Of a stretch of 64,000 nt of DNA, positions 41,763-50,975 are shown one piece after another. Source of the DNA: Rhodobacteraceae bacterium XHP0102. Its GTDB lineage: Bacteria; Pseudomonadota; Alphaproteobacteria; Rhodobacterales; Rhodobacteraceae. The position numbers and the translations under genes were made by a program. The stretch is taken from positions 310,001-374,000 of the forward strand of contig JAOWLD010000003.1 of NCBI GenBank assembly GCA_025751475.1, in the 5' to 3' direction. How positions within the stretch are numbered: position 1 is the stretch's first letter; each line of letters starts with the position of its first letter. The notes beneath the pieces are model-generated. The model worked only from the letters and a program-made list of their open reading frames with translations, did no database searches and was not told the DNA's origin.

Positions 41763-42991
41763 GCGCTTGGGATTACCAAGGCTTCTTCGCCGCTAAAATC
41801 GAGACCCTGCGCAGCGAAGGCAATTATCGCTATTTCCTTGATATCGAGCGTCAAAGGGGCGCTTTCCCTCGGGCGCAAAACCACCACGCAGGCGGCACGC
41901 GCGAGATCACGGTCTGGTGCTCAAATGATTACCTCGGGATGGGCCAACACCCCGATGTGATTGCCGCCATGCAAACCGCCATCCGCGCCACAGGCGCAGG
42001 CGCAGGGGGCACCCGCAATATCTCGGGCACGACCCATGCCCATGTGGCGCTTGAGGCGGAATTGGCCGATTTGCACGGCAAAGAGGCCGCGCTTTTGTTC
42101 ACCTCGGGCTATGTCTCCAATTGGGCCGCCCTTGGCACTTTGGCCGCGCAGATCCCCGATTGTGTGGTTTTGTCAGATGCAGGCAATCATGCCTCGATGA
42201 TCGAGGGCATTCGCCAATCCCGCGCGCAAAAACTGATCTGGGCACATAATGATCTGGCCGATCTTGAGGCGAAATTGGCGTCCCTGCCACTGGCGCAACC
42301 AAAAATTATTGCCTTTGAATCGGTCTATTCGATGGATGGTGATATCGCGCCCATTGCCGAGATTTGCGATCTGGCTGATCGCTATGGCGCAATGACCTAT
42401 CTGGATGAGGTGCACGCGGTGGGCCTTTATGGGCCGCGCGGTGGCGGCATTGCGGAGGCGCGGGGATTGATGGATCGCCTGAGCGTCATCGAAGGCACGC
42501 TGGGCAAGGCCTATGGTGTGATGGGGGGCTATATCGCCGCCAGCGCCGCATTGGTTGATTTTATCCGCAGCTTCGCCAGTGGCTTTATTTTCACAACCGC
42601 ACTGCCGCCTGCCGTGGCTGCGGGGGGCTGTGCCGCGGTGCGCCATCTCAAGACCAGCGGTGCCGAGCGGGCCATGCATCAGGCCCGCGTGGCGGAGGTG
42701 CGCGCGCGCCTTGATGCCGCTGGTATTCCGCATATGGCCAATGACAGCCACATCATCCCTGTCATGGTCGGTGACCCTGTCAAATGCCGCTATATTTCGG
42801 ACAGGCTGTTGAACGAGTATGGCATCTACATACAGCCGATCAATTACCCCACAGTTCCCAAAGGCACAGAGCGGCTGCGCATCACCCCCAGCCCGTTGCA
42901 TGACGCCGCCGCAATGGATCATCTTGTGGGTGCGTTGGCGGCGCTGTGGTCGGAATGTAAATTGGCGCAAACCGCACGCGCCGCGCAATAG
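41759..42991 (+). CDS. hemA: 5-Aminolevulinate synthase
   Basis: A 410-residue PLP enzyme condensing glycine and succinyl-CoA, first step of heme synthesis in alphaproteobacteria. The PLP lysine is K250 in [17 protein letters not shown] lies at 216-219 and the glycine-loop region NISGTTHAH near 87. The start overlaps the DUF302 stop by 4 bp, so translation is tied to the sox unit. Other hemA/hemT copies may exist elsewhere; this one could supply heme for the seven-heme Sox cytochrome set. Confidence 0.95.
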   Translation: MSAWDYQGFFAAKIETLRSEGNYRYFLDIERQRGAFPRAQNHHAGGTREITVWCSNDYLGMGQHPDVIAAMQTAIRATGAGAGGTRNISGTTHAHVALEAELADLHGKEAALLFTSGYVSNWAALGTLAAQIPDCVVLSDAGNHASMIEGIRQSRAQKLIWAHNDLADLEAKLASLPLAQPKIIAFESVYSMDGDIAPIAEICDLADRYGAMTYLDEVHAVGLYGPRGGGIAEARGLMDRLSVIEGTLGKAYGVMGGYIAASAALVDFIRSFASGFIFTTALPPAVAAGGCAAVRHLKTSGAERAMHQARVAEVRARLDAAGIPHMANDSHIIPVMVGDPVKCRYISDRLLNEYGIYIQPINYPTVPKGTERLRITPSPLHDAAAMDHLVGALAALWSECKLAQTARAAQ

Positions 42992-42994
42992 ACC

Positions 42995-43034
42995 GCGCGC
43001 CCTTGATATGGATCATCGCGCGCAAAGGGCGCGC
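42995..43034 (+). other. GC-rich inverted repeat after hemA
   Basis: GCGCGCCCTT at 42995-43004 pairs perfectly with AAGGGCGCGC at 43025-43034, immediately after the hemA stop. A T tract is absent. It may cap or protect the hemA transcript before the downstream transporter gene. Confidence 0.6.
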
Positions 43035-43073
43035 ATGGTTGATATAGCCTGTCTGCGGAATGAGTGAGGCGCG

Positions 43074-44150
43074 ATGATGATCGAGACTTTGTTGTTGTCT
43101 TGGGGGGAAGGCCCCGTTTTGGCACTTGCGGGACTGGCCGTGGGGGTGATCTTCGGCGTGGCCGCCGAACGGTCGCAGTTCTGTCTGCGCGCTTCTACGG
43201 TCGAAGTGGCCGAAGGCCATGCAGGCCCGCGGTTCTCGATTTGGCTGATTGCCTTTTTCGCGGCGCTGACCTTGACCCAAGGCTTGATTGCCGCAGGCGC
43301 GCTTGATGTATCGGGGGCACGGCAATTGGCGGCCACGGGCAGTTTGAGCGGCGCAATCATCGGCGGTGTGATGTTCGGGGTGGGCATGGTCTTGGCGCGC
43401 GGTTGTGCATCGCGGCTGTTGGTGCTGTCGGCCACGGGCAACTTGCGCGCATTGATCACGGGGTTGGTGGTGACGTTGGTGGCACAAGCGGCCTATAACG
43501 GCGCGCTTGCCCCGTTGCGCGAAGCGCTTGTCGGGCTGTGGACGATCCCCGGCAATGGCAGCCGCAACATGGCGGGTTTGCTGGGTTTTGGTGCACCGGC
43601 AGCGGCCTTTATCGGCATCATGGCGCTCAGTGTGGCTATCGCATTTGCCCGACGCCATGCGATGTCTTGGGCGCGGATCATCGGCGCGGCGGTTGTGGGG
43701 GCAGCGGTCACATTGGGGTGGCTTGCAACTTATGTGATTGCGCAAAATTCCTTTGAGATCATCCCAATCTCATCGGTCACCTTTACGGGTCCGGCCACCG
43801 ATACATTGATGGCGCTTGTGGCCGAACGCAGTGTCAGCTTGAGTTTCGGGATTGGCCTTGTGCCCGGTGTCTTTTTGGGTGCAGGGGCAAGTTCCATTTT
43901 GGCAGGGGCGTTCAAGCTTCAGCGCTTTGGCCCCGATAGCCCGATGGAGCGCTACTTGCTTGGCGCGGTTCTCATGGGTTTTGGGGCCATGGCCGCAGGC
44001 GGCTGCGCGGTTGGGGCAGGGGTTTCAGGCGGGGCGATCCTGTCCTTGACCGCATGGGTGGCCGTGGCCGCGATGTGGGTGGGGGCCATGGTCACCGTTT
44101 GGATCACGAAGTGGATGGGCGCGCGTGGCAATCAGCCTGCCACATCGTAA
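43074..44150 (+). CDS. Second YeeE/YedE-family transporter
   Basis: A 358-residue polytopic protein of the YeeE/YedE thiosulfate-transporter family. Conserved cysteine motifs are RSQFCLRAST near 38, LARGCASRLLVLSATG near 108 and AAGGCAVGAGVSGGAILS near 310. It differs clearly from the soxT-like gene at 29512. Probable import of thiosulfate or another sulfur compound to the cytoplasm. It ends only 5 bp from the convergent proV stop. Confidence 0.85.
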   Translation: MMIETLLLSWGEGPVLALAGLAVGVIFGVAAERSQFCLRASTVEVAEGHAGPRFSIWLIAFFAALTLTQGLIAAGALDVSGARQLAATGSLSGAIIGGVMFGVGMVLARGCASRLLVLSATGNLRALITGLVVTLVAQAAYNGALAPLREALVGLWTIPGNGSRNMAGLLGFGAPAAAFIGIMALSVAIAFARRHAMSWARIIGAAVVGAAVTLGWLATYVIAQNSFEIIPISSVTFTGPATDTLMALVAERSVSLSFGIGLVPGVFLGAGASSILAGAFKLQRFGPDSPMERYLLGAVLMGFGAMAAGGCAVGAGVSGGAILSLTAWVAVAAMWVGAMVTVWITKWMGARGNQPATS

Positions 44151-44155
44151 CAGGC

Positions 44156-45205
44156 TCAATCATGTTGCATCTGCGGGCGCACAAGCGCGCGATAGATATC
44201 TTCCATCTTAACCTTGCCGATGATCTTGGCAGGATCATCTGGGTCCGATACCGCAAAGACGCCATCCACACGGCCTTGGTGGGCGTTGATGACGGCTTCA
44301 AGCGTCTCATGACCTGAGACCACATCGATACAGCCGCGCTTGGACTTGGCAGGGGCCATGATGGATTTCACCTTCAACACGCGGGCGCGGTTGATGTCTT
44401 GGATAAATTCCTCGATGTAGCGCGCGGCAGGGCGCAGCAAAATCTCCTGCGGGTCACCTTGTTGGACGATATAGCCATCCTTTAAAACCACCAAATGGTC
44501 GGCCAGTTTCAACGCCTCGTCCAGATCATGGGTGATGAAGATGATGGTTTTGTGCAGATCGCGCTGCAATTCCAAAAGCAAATCCTGCATCGAGGTGCGG
44601 ATCAACGGATCAAGCGCGGAAAAGGCCTCGTCCATCAGCATCACATCCGCGTTGGAGGTCAGGGCGCGGGCCAGACCCACGCGCTGCTGCATTCCGCCTG
44701 AAAGCTGACTGGGATAGCTGTCCTCCATCCCCTCAAGGCCGACACGGTCCAACCATTTGCGCGCCTCCTCCTCGGCTTCTTTGACATTTTCACCACGCGC
44801 CTCTGGCGCCAAGATGGTATTTGCCAAAACGGTGCGATGCGGCAACAGCGCAAACTTTTGAAACACCATAGACATCGCGCGCCGCCGCAAATCGCGCAAT
44901 GCCGCCTCATCCATCGCCAACACGTCTTCGCCATCTAGAAACACATGGCCAGAGGTGGGTTCGATCAATCGGTTTAAGTGCCGGATCAACGTGGATTTGC
45001 CCGAGCCAGAGAGACCCATCACCACGGTGATCTGTCCCTCGCGCATATCCACATTGATATTGTTCAGCGCCAAAACGTGCCCCGTCTCCTGCATGAAGGC
45101 GGTTTTGTCGATGCCGTCAAACACCTGATCCTGCACGGCCTGCGGGTTGGGGCCATAGATTTTGAACAGGTTTTGCACCGAGATTTTTACATCACCCAAA
45201 GCCAT
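44156..45205 (-). CDS. proV: Glycine betaine/proline ABC transporter ATPase
   Basis: A 349-residue ATPase of the ProV/OpuAA type. Walker A GLSGSGKST is at 64-72; the LSGGMQQRVGLARAL signature and MDEAFSALD Walker B follow. A C-terminal CBS-like region (about 275-345) is the usual ionic-strength sensor. First half of proVWX read in reverse: it is the last gene of the minus-strand unit proX-proW-proV. Confidence 0.93.
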   Translation of the reverse strand: MALGDVKISVQNLFKIYGPNPQAVQDQVFDGIDKTAFMQETGHVLALNNINVDMREGQITVVMGLSGSGKSTLIRHLNRLIEPTSGHVFLDGEDVLAMDEAALRDLRRRAMSMVFQKFALLPHRTVLANTILAPEARGENVKEAEEEARKWLDRVGLEGMEDSYPSQLSGGMQQRVGLARALTSNADVMLMDEAFSALDPLIRTSMQDLLLELQRDLHKTIIFITHDLDEALKLADHLVVLKDGYIVQQGDPQEILLRPAARYIEEFIQDINRARVLKVKSIMAPAKSKRGCIDVVSGHETLEAVINAHQGRVDGVFAVSDPDDPAKIIGKVKMEDIYRALVRPQMQHD

Positions 45206-45229
45206 TTTTCTTGGTTCCTTTTGCGATGC

Positions 45230-46237
45230 TTATGTTTTGTTGGACTTATCGATGCGGGCAAGCGCCGCTTTGGATACGCGATCCAGCATGATCGCAATCA
45301 AAACGATGCCGAAACCCGCCAAGAACCCAACCCCAAGGCGCAGGTTGTTGATCCCGTCCAAAACCAGCGTTCCCAGACCAGGTGCGGAGACGAGCGAGGC
45401 AATCACCACCATCGCAAGGCTCATCATAATCGTCTGGTTTACACCTGCCATGATATTGGGCAAGGCAAGGGGGATTTGCACGCGATAGAGCTTCTGGCGG
45501 TCTGTCAGGCCAAAGGCCGTAACCGCCTCCATCACATCACGATCGACCAAACGGATGCCCAGATTGGTCAGGCGGACAACGGGCACAATCGCGTAGAGGA
45601 TAATCGCGAGGCCATAAAGCTTGGGTTCGGTGATGTTGAACAAAAAGATCAGCGGGATCAAATATACGAAGGTCGGCAGGGTTTGCAGCATATCCAAAAT
45701 TGGGATCATCGCGTTTTGAAACCTGTCCGAGCGTGACATGGCGATACCAAGCGGCACACCAAAGGCCACGCATAAAACCGTGCAGACAAAGATGATCGAC
45801 AAGGTCTGGATCGCATATTCGTAGTAATCCACGAACAGCAAAAACAAGAATGATACGGCCACGATACTGGCCACTTTGTAGGAGTTTGACAAAAGCTTGG
45901 ACGCCAAGATCAGCAACGGGACCAAGATCCACCAAGGCATCTCAACGAACAGCGTCAATGCCCCGTCCAGCATCCATGACAAGGGTTGTGTCAACGGGTC
46001 CAACACGCTGCGCAGGGCAGGGCGGATATAAAGAAACCCATCTTGCAGCGCCGCCGTGAAATCGCGGGTGCGCGGGACTGCTGCACAAGCCGCATTCAAT
46101 GTATCAAGCGAAGGGAAGGGCAGATCCCACAGGCTTGGTTCCTCTTGGCGCAGCGCGGAGAGCGACATCAACGGGCCGCTGTCTTGTTTACAGGCTTCGC
46201 TCATCCCAAGCGCGCTGAATATCCAGTCATATGCCAT
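45230..46237 (-). CDS. proW: Glycine betaine/proline ABC transporter permease
   Basis: A 335-residue permease. An extended N-terminal region of about 100 residues precedes six or seven helices, and the binding-protein-dependent transport loop is the EAVTAFGLTDRQKLYRVQIPLALPNI region near 245. Compatible solute uptake for osmoprotection or as a nutrient. It lies 24 bp upstream of proV. Confidence 0.93.
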   Translation of the reverse strand: MAYDWIFSALGMSEACKQDSGPLMSLSALRQEEPSLWDLPFPSLDTLNAACAAVPRTRDFTAALQDGFLYIRPALRSVLDPLTQPLSWMLDGALTLFVEMPWWILVPLLILASKLLSNSYKVASIVAVSFLFLLFVDYYEYAIQTLSIIFVCTVLCVAFGVPLGIAMSRSDRFQNAMIPILDMLQTLPTFVYLIPLIFLFNITEPKLYGLAIILYAIVPVVRLTNLGIRLVDRDVMEAVTAFGLTDRQKLYRVQIPLALPNIMAGVNQTIMMSLAMVVIASLVSAPGLGTLVLDGINNLRLGVGFLAGFGIVLIAIMLDRVSKAALARIDKSNKT

Positions 46238-46241
46238 AGAT

Positions 46242-46290
46242 CACACTCCATTCGCAAAATGAGTGTGGCCAGCGCCAAAAGGCGCTGACC
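46242..46290 (-). other. Two stem-loops between proX and proW
   Basis: CACACTC/GAGTGTG (46242-46248 and 46261-46267) and CAGCGCC/GGCGCTG (46270-46276 and 46281-46287, loop AAAA) lie back to back in the gap. Such intercistronic hairpins after a binding-protein gene usually stabilise the upstream message, giving more ProX than transporter. Confidence 0.6.
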
Positions 46291-46308
46291 TGTTTTTGAT
46301 GGTTCGGA

Positions 46309-47274
46309 TTATTGCAGCAACGCCGAGACGCGGCTTGCCGCATCCTCAGACATCCAAGACAGGATCATGTCGCTGTGATTGGTCAACAACCAAGCGGCGG
46401 CCTCATCGGCGGATGCGCCGTTTTCCTCGGCCCAGGCCAACATCGAGCTGACCACATCATTGGGCATTTCCATCTTGCTCACGTAATCGGCCACATCTGG
46501 CGCGCGTTCGGCCAGATCAGCGGTGACAGCATTGACCACGGTCGCCGCAGGGAAATCGGACACCCCCCATGTGGCGGGGTCGGCATCCGCGTTTTGGTTG
46601 ATCGCGTGCTGTTCTGGCACCACAGGGCCAAGATCGATCTTGGTGAGGTCGTATTTACCCAAGACAGCGGTCGGCCCCCAATAATAGCCAAACCATGGCT
46701 CACCCGCCTCATCAGCGGCCGCGATGGATGCGGCGAGGTTTGCGCCAGAGCCGTGATCGAACACTTCGATCCCGTTGCCTTCAAGGTCGAACACCACTTT
46801 CAGCGCATCATTCACAATGCGGCAGCCCCAACCCACGGGGCAATTGTTGAACCGTGCGCCAACCAATTCAGGATTGGCCAAAACCCCTTCGATTGTGGCC
46901 AGTTCGGGGTGGGCTTCGACCACGGCACTTGAAATCCACCAGCCTTCTTCACCCCCGTTCGAGAATGTGTCAGACGCGCTGATCACTTTGCCTTGCGCTT
47001 CGAGATCGGCGTAAACGGTGGCGGAGTTGATCCAGACTTCTGGCACCACATCAGGCTCGCCATTTTCGGCAAGCGAGGTCACGGCAGGCACGGTGTCGGT
47101 GGGCACAATCGTGACTTGGCAACCGTAACCCTGTTCCAGCACAAAGCCCGTCAGAGCCGCCAAAGCCTCGCCCGAGGCCCATCCCATGGCCCCAATGCTG
47201 ACTTCTCCACAGGCATAGGCGCCACTGGTGGACAGCATCAGCGCCGTCACGGATGTATAAGCAAATTTTTTCAT
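46309..47274 (-). CDS. proX: Glycine betaine-type substrate-binding protein
   Basis: A 321-residue periplasmic binding protein. Signal peptide about 1-20 (ending AYA). Aromatic-cage tryptophans appear in AMGWASGE, GEEGWWISS, YYWGPTAVL and VGWGCRI, the quaternary-ammonium binding pattern; betaine, choline or dimethylsulfoniopropionate could bind. Start 47274 has GGAGG upstream; the 43-residue extension is rejected. First gene of the proXWV unit. Confidence 0.9.
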   Translation of the reverse strand: MKKFAYTSVTALMLSTSGAYACGEVSIGAMGWASGEALAALTGFVLEQGYGCQVTIVPTDTVPAVTSLAENGEPDVVPEVWINSATVYADLEAQGKVISASDTFSNGGEEGWWISSAVVEAHPELATIEGVLANPELVGARFNNCPVGWGCRIVNDALKVVFDLEGNGIEVFDHGSGANLAASIAAADEAGEPWFGYYWGPTAVLGKYDLTKIDLGPVVPEQHAINQNADADPATWGVSDFPAATVVNAVTADLAERAPDVADYVSKMEMPNDVVSSMLAWAEENGASADEAAAWLLTNHSDMILSWMSEDAASRVSALLQ

Positions 47275-47585
47275 CGTTATTTCCTCCAGATGGTGTTCCA
47301 AGTTCACACTGAACTTGTGGGTTATCAGGATCCTCAACCGACATCTGACGCCTGATTGCGACATATTCGGCTTTACTTTCCGACCTCGGCGCGGCCTGCG
47401 CACCGAACCCGATTTCTGGCATCTGCAACAATGCCGTTATCGTCACGAAGGTCAACAGGGCAGGCCCAATTCTTCGTGAAATCTCTCAAAAATACCGCGC
47501 AACTATATGATTTATAATATTTTATATCATGGCTTGCGTGGTTCTTTGGCTCTGTTTCTGGTCCTTTCGTGATGTCCTGTGGCGG
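47275..47585. promoter_or_regulatory. Upstream region of proX with a 24-bp AT-rich palindrome
   Basis: This 311-bp gap contains no gene I can support. At 47507-47530 lies an AT-rich imperfect palindrome (20 of 24 positions symmetric, centred on AATATT, arms ATGAT/ATCAT), about 230 bp upstream of proX and 56 bp past the stop of the DUF3726 gene. It may be an operator for a distant promoter or part of the promoter itself. Confidence 0.45.
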
Positions 47586-48248
47586 TTAGTCATTGTCGCT
47601 GAGGCCCGCGCCAGCCCCCGTTTCGCGCGATTGTGCGCTTGGGGGGACGGTCGTTTTTAGCGCATAAGCGTCCAGTTTGGCGTAAGTTTCAGGATCAACC
47701 TTTACCCTATGGTCAGCCTGTTTTGGGGCTGCGGCATAGGGGGTTGGCTTTGCGCAAATCGCGAGGGTCGTGTTTTGGGCCAGATCGCAAAAGTGCTGCA
47801 TCTCTTCGGGGCTGGCCGCGTGTAATCCGCCAAAGACCAGCGTGCTTTGCGGGTTGGACAAGGCAAGGGCGCGGTCTTCGCGCTGCGCCAACGCATTCAG
47901 AAGGGGCAGCATGAACACAGGTTCGGCCACCATGATCAGGGTCAAGGGACGCGGTCCGAAGATCCCGCCTTCTGCGCGGCCCATATCGCAGATCAGCGTG
48001 GCTGTGGTGATCGGGCAAAGCGGGGCACCCTCATGCCCCCAATGATCGGTGCCAATCTCGGTTGTCTGGGGCAGGCATAATGCGGCTTGCGCTTGAAGCA
48101 GCGCCAAGGCGGCCGCGCCACAGGCAAGACCCCATTTCGACAATTGCGCGAGGCTTGCGCCAAATTCCTCGGCCAATCCCCAAGAATAACCTGCGCCGCG
48201 CGCGGCCTTCTGCCCCAGATGCGCCCATTCCCCTGCACTAAGCTGCAT
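47586..48248 (-). CDS. DUF3726 family protein
   Basis: A 220-residue protein of unknown function. The DUF3726 signature is the N-terminal LSAGEWAHLGQKAARGAGYSWGLAEEFG region, followed by an Ala-rich hydrophobic segment and an ALAQREDRALAL/TLVFGGLH region. No signal peptide or certain membrane helix. ATG 48248 overlaps the end of the upstream gene by 11 bp; starts at 48254, 48260 and 48281 are possible. Last gene of the minus-strand catabolic unit. Confidence 0.75.
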   Translation of the reverse strand: MQLSAGEWAHLGQKAARGAGYSWGLAEEFGASLAQLSKWGLACGAAALALLQAQAALCLPQTTEIGTDHWGHEGAPLCPITTATLICDMGRAEGGIFGPRPLTLIMVAEPVFMLPLLNALAQREDRALALSNPQSTLVFGGLHAASPEEMQHFCDLAQNTTLAICAKPTPYAAAPKQADHRVKVDPETYAKLDAYALKTTVPPSAQSRETGAGAGLSDND

Positions 48249-49938
48249 GGGCATCCCCATGGGGTGAGACGCAAATATCATCGGGCTGGGGTTGTCCCGC
48301 AAACAGGCTGATGCGCAGCCATTTATCCGAGCGCGGATCAAAATGATTGGCCCCAAAAAAGGCAAGCTTATAGCGCATCATGTCGATGGGCAGAATATCA
48401 TCCGCCAGCAGGTTCTCACGGATTTCACCATAATCGCGCCCTGCCATCCATTGCACACGGCGCAAGATGTGGCGGTGATCGGGATGGGCCAACAGAAACG
48501 CATATACGGGCGTTTGCGCGGGATATTCGGCCATGGTGTCATAGGCCGTGCGGATCAGATGCGCGATGCCAAGCGGCGCTTCACGCTCTGCGCCATCCTC
48601 TTCGAAGCGCGCGCCCAAGCGGGGTTCAAGCTTTTCTTCCGAAACATACCAAAACCGCGCCTGCGCGGCCTTTGTGGTGAAATCATAGTCCAAGGCCCAG
48701 TCATACTGCGCCTCAATCATCCGCCGCAGATCGCCAAGCCGCGCTTGCCCCGTGATGGCGGGGGCGAGTGGTTCGGTCGCGCGCAGCGCGAATTCCAGAT
48801 CATCAATCAACGCACCGCATGGCTCAATCAGGATTGAGAGCAGCATTTCTTGCCCCTCAAGGCTGAGATGCGTTTCCCCCCAGAGCCATATCGCATTCCA
48901 TGGCAGATTATCGGCGCACAGCCTGTGGTTTGTGGTGAGGTGCTGATGGAGCTTGTCCAAGTCCCTCCGCAGATCTGCCAATTTGGCCAATTGCACAGGG
49001 TGGCTTGAACGCCATGTCGCGCCCGTGTCGCGCGCGGCCTCACAGCCCGCGATCAGCGCGCGCAAATCTGCTTCGGACATCCGTCTTTGCCCGCGCACCC
49101 GTGCAAGCGCCGTTTCGCGCACCCGCACCCATGCATCCAATAGTGCGGGGTGGCGCACCAAGAACGGGGCCATGCCAAGCCCTGTGGAATTGCCAACCCC
49201 AAGGCTACGGGCCAATGCGGGCGCAAGCGTTGTGGCCTCTGTCCCGCCTTTGGCACGGGCCAGATGGTTGACAAGGTCGATTGTAAAGCGGCGGGTGAGC
49301 CAAACCGACATCATCTCGGCTTGGAACGGCGCGCATAATTCGTGCCGCGTGGCGATATCGGCATTCTCCGCCGCCCCGAATTTGGACGAGCCATAAACCG
49401 CGGTTGTGCGCATCAGATAACCCACCTCGGCCAAGGCGGCCGCATCGGGTTGGTGCCCTTCGGCCAAACAGGCCACGACATGATCAAACAGCCGCACGGA
49501 ACGGTTGGCGCGGCTAAGGGACAACTCCCTTGCGGTGATACGCCCCGCCTCTTGCAACGGCACATTGGCTTGCAGTCTGGCGATATCATCGGCGGTGGGA
49601 ATGCCGTCAAACAGCGTAAAGGTGGCATCCCATGCGGTGGCAATCACCCGGTCCGAGCGTTGATCGGCGGGCAGGTCATGAGAGAAGGCAACAAGGCTGT
49701 AGCTGCGCTGTGGTGTGTGCAGGCAATAGACCGCGTATCCGACACCACGCGCGTCAAGATCAAAGACCCGCCGCTCATAGCGCCAGCCCTCGCTTTGGGC
49801 GCGGCGCAGCAAAATGCGCAGGAATGACAGCCGCGTGGGATGGGCCGCCCCCATCCGTGCAAGGCGCATCACCGTGGCAGGCGGGCGCAGCGCAATGGGC
49901 ACAAGGCCCATCGTATGGGGTGCAGGGGCCGCGGTCAT
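48238..49938 (-). CDS. Unrecognised 566-aa protein in the aldehyde dehydrogenase unit
   Basis: I do not recognise a family. The protein is soluble, with no signal peptide. Visible features: an Arg-rich N-terminus (RLSFLRILLRRAQSEGW), a central helical half with EVGYLMRTTAVYGSSKFG and a helix with HQHLTTNHRLC, and a tryptophan-rich region (NAIWLWGETHLS near residue 320). It ends with MMRYKLAFFGANHFDPRSDKWLRISLF. It overlaps the dipeptidase homologue upstream (ATGA) and the DUF3726 gene downstream, so all four genes are likely one operon. An enzyme or scaffold of the same pathway. Confidence 0.7.
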   Translation of the reverse strand: MTAAPAPHTMGLVPIALRPPATVMRLARMGAAHPTRLSFLRILLRRAQSEGWRYERRVFDLDARGVGYAVYCLHTPQRSYSLVAFSHDLPADQRSDRVIATAWDATFTLFDGIPTADDIARLQANVPLQEAGRITARELSLSRANRSVRLFDHVVACLAEGHQPDAAALAEVGYLMRTTAVYGSSKFGAAENADIATRHELCAPFQAEMMSVWLTRRFTIDLVNHLARAKGGTEATTLAPALARSLGVGNSTGLGMAPFLVRHPALLDAWVRVRETALARVRGQRRMSEADLRALIAGCEAARDTGATWRSSHPVQLAKLADLRRDLDKLHQHLTTNHRLCADNLPWNAIWLWGETHLSLEGQEMLLSILIEPCGALIDDLEFALRATEPLAPAITGQARLGDLRRMIEAQYDWALDYDFTTKAAQARFWYVSEEKLEPRLGARFEEDGAEREAPLGIAHLIRTAYDTMAEYPAQTPVYAFLLAHPDHRHILRRVQWMAGRDYGEIRENLLADDILPIDMMRYKLAFFGANHFDPRSDKWLRISLFAGQPQPDDICVSPHGDAHAA

Positions 49939-50975
49939 TCAGCGGCCCTTGCGCTGCGCGATACAGCGCATAGCGGCGCAAAGCTATGGGCGAAGAAGCG
50001 CTGCCAATTCCCCCCCATGATTGCGGCGACATTGCCCGCATCAAACCCCGCCGCGCGCAGCCCTTGGGCAAGCCGCCCAAAATCGCGATTGTCGTTAAAG
50101 AAATCGGGCATTGGCGGGAAACCCGCCTGTGCGGCGCTGCCCTCGCCGTAATCCATGCGCTTTGTCCATCGCCCGACCCGCATCCACTCGACCACGCTGT
50201 CGGGCTGATCTTGGCATAAATCCGTGCCAATTCCGATCTGCTCCACGCCCATCAAATCCGCGGCCCGCGCAATCATGTCGCAAAAATCTTGCAAGCTGCA
50301 GGCGCTGCCGCCTTTCAGGTGATGCGGATAGGCGGAGAACCCAAGCATCCCCCCCGATTGGCCAAGGGCGCGCAAAAGATCATCGGATTTATTGCGCAGC
50401 GCGGGATGCCAACTGGCCAGATTGGCGTGGGTGATCGCAATCGGACGGGTGGAGTGCTCCATCGCCTCGAAGGTGGAGCGTTCGCCTGAATGGCTCATAT
50501 CAATGACCAGACCCACGCGATTCATCTCGGCCACCACCTCGCGCCCCATGCGGGTAAGGCCTGTATCCTCGGCCTCATAGCAGCCTGTCGCAAGCAGGGA
50601 TTGGTTGTTGTAACTGAGCTGCATGAAGCGCAGCCCCAAGCGATGCAGCACCTCGACCAACCCAATGTCATCTTCGATACAAGACGGGTTTTGCGCGCCA
50701 AAGAAAATTGCCGTGCGCCCCGTGCTGCGCGCCCGCGCAATATCGCTTGCGTCAAAGCCTTGAAAGATCAGGTCAGGATAGATCTCGAACCAGCGGTTCC
50801 ATTTTTCGATATTCAGAACCGTTTCGCGAAAATTCTCGTGATAGGTGATGGTGACGTGCACCGCATCGACCCCGCCCGCGCGCATTTGGCGAAAGATTTT
50901 TTCCGACCAATTGGCGTATTGCAGCCCGTCAATCAGCGGGTTTTCTACGGGATGCATCGCACCTGTTTCACTCAT
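49935..50975 (-). CDS. M19 renal-dipeptidase-family protein with altered metal site
   Basis: A 346-residue TIM-barrel protein of the M19 membrane dipeptidase family. Expected metal ligands are partly gone. The N-terminal His-x-Asp of DGHND reads DGLQYAN here, and the bridging glutamate region reads FFGAQN. Retained are DMSHSG and ITHAN histidines (about 181 and 202) and the GIGTDLCQD aspartate (about 252). So a classical dinuclear dipeptidase is doubtful; a single-metal hydrolase or another activity is more likely. Overlaps both neighbours by 4 bp. Confidence 0.8.
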   Translation of the reverse strand: MSETGAMHPVENPLIDGLQYANWSEKIFRQMRAGGVDAVHVTITYHENFRETVLNIEKWNRWFEIYPDLIFQGFDASDIARARSTGRTAIFFGAQNPSCIEDDIGLVEVLHRLGLRFMQLSYNNQSLLATGCYEAEDTGLTRMGREVVAEMNRVGLVIDMSHSGERSTFEAMEHSTRPIAITHANLASWHPALRNKSDDLLRALGQSGGMLGFSAYPHHLKGGSACSLQDFCDMIARAADLMGVEQIGIGTDLCQDQPDSVVEWMRVGRWTKRMDYGEGSAAQAGFPPMPDFFNDNRDFGRLAQGLRAAGFDAGNVAAIMGGNWQRFFAHSFAPLCAVSRSARAAE

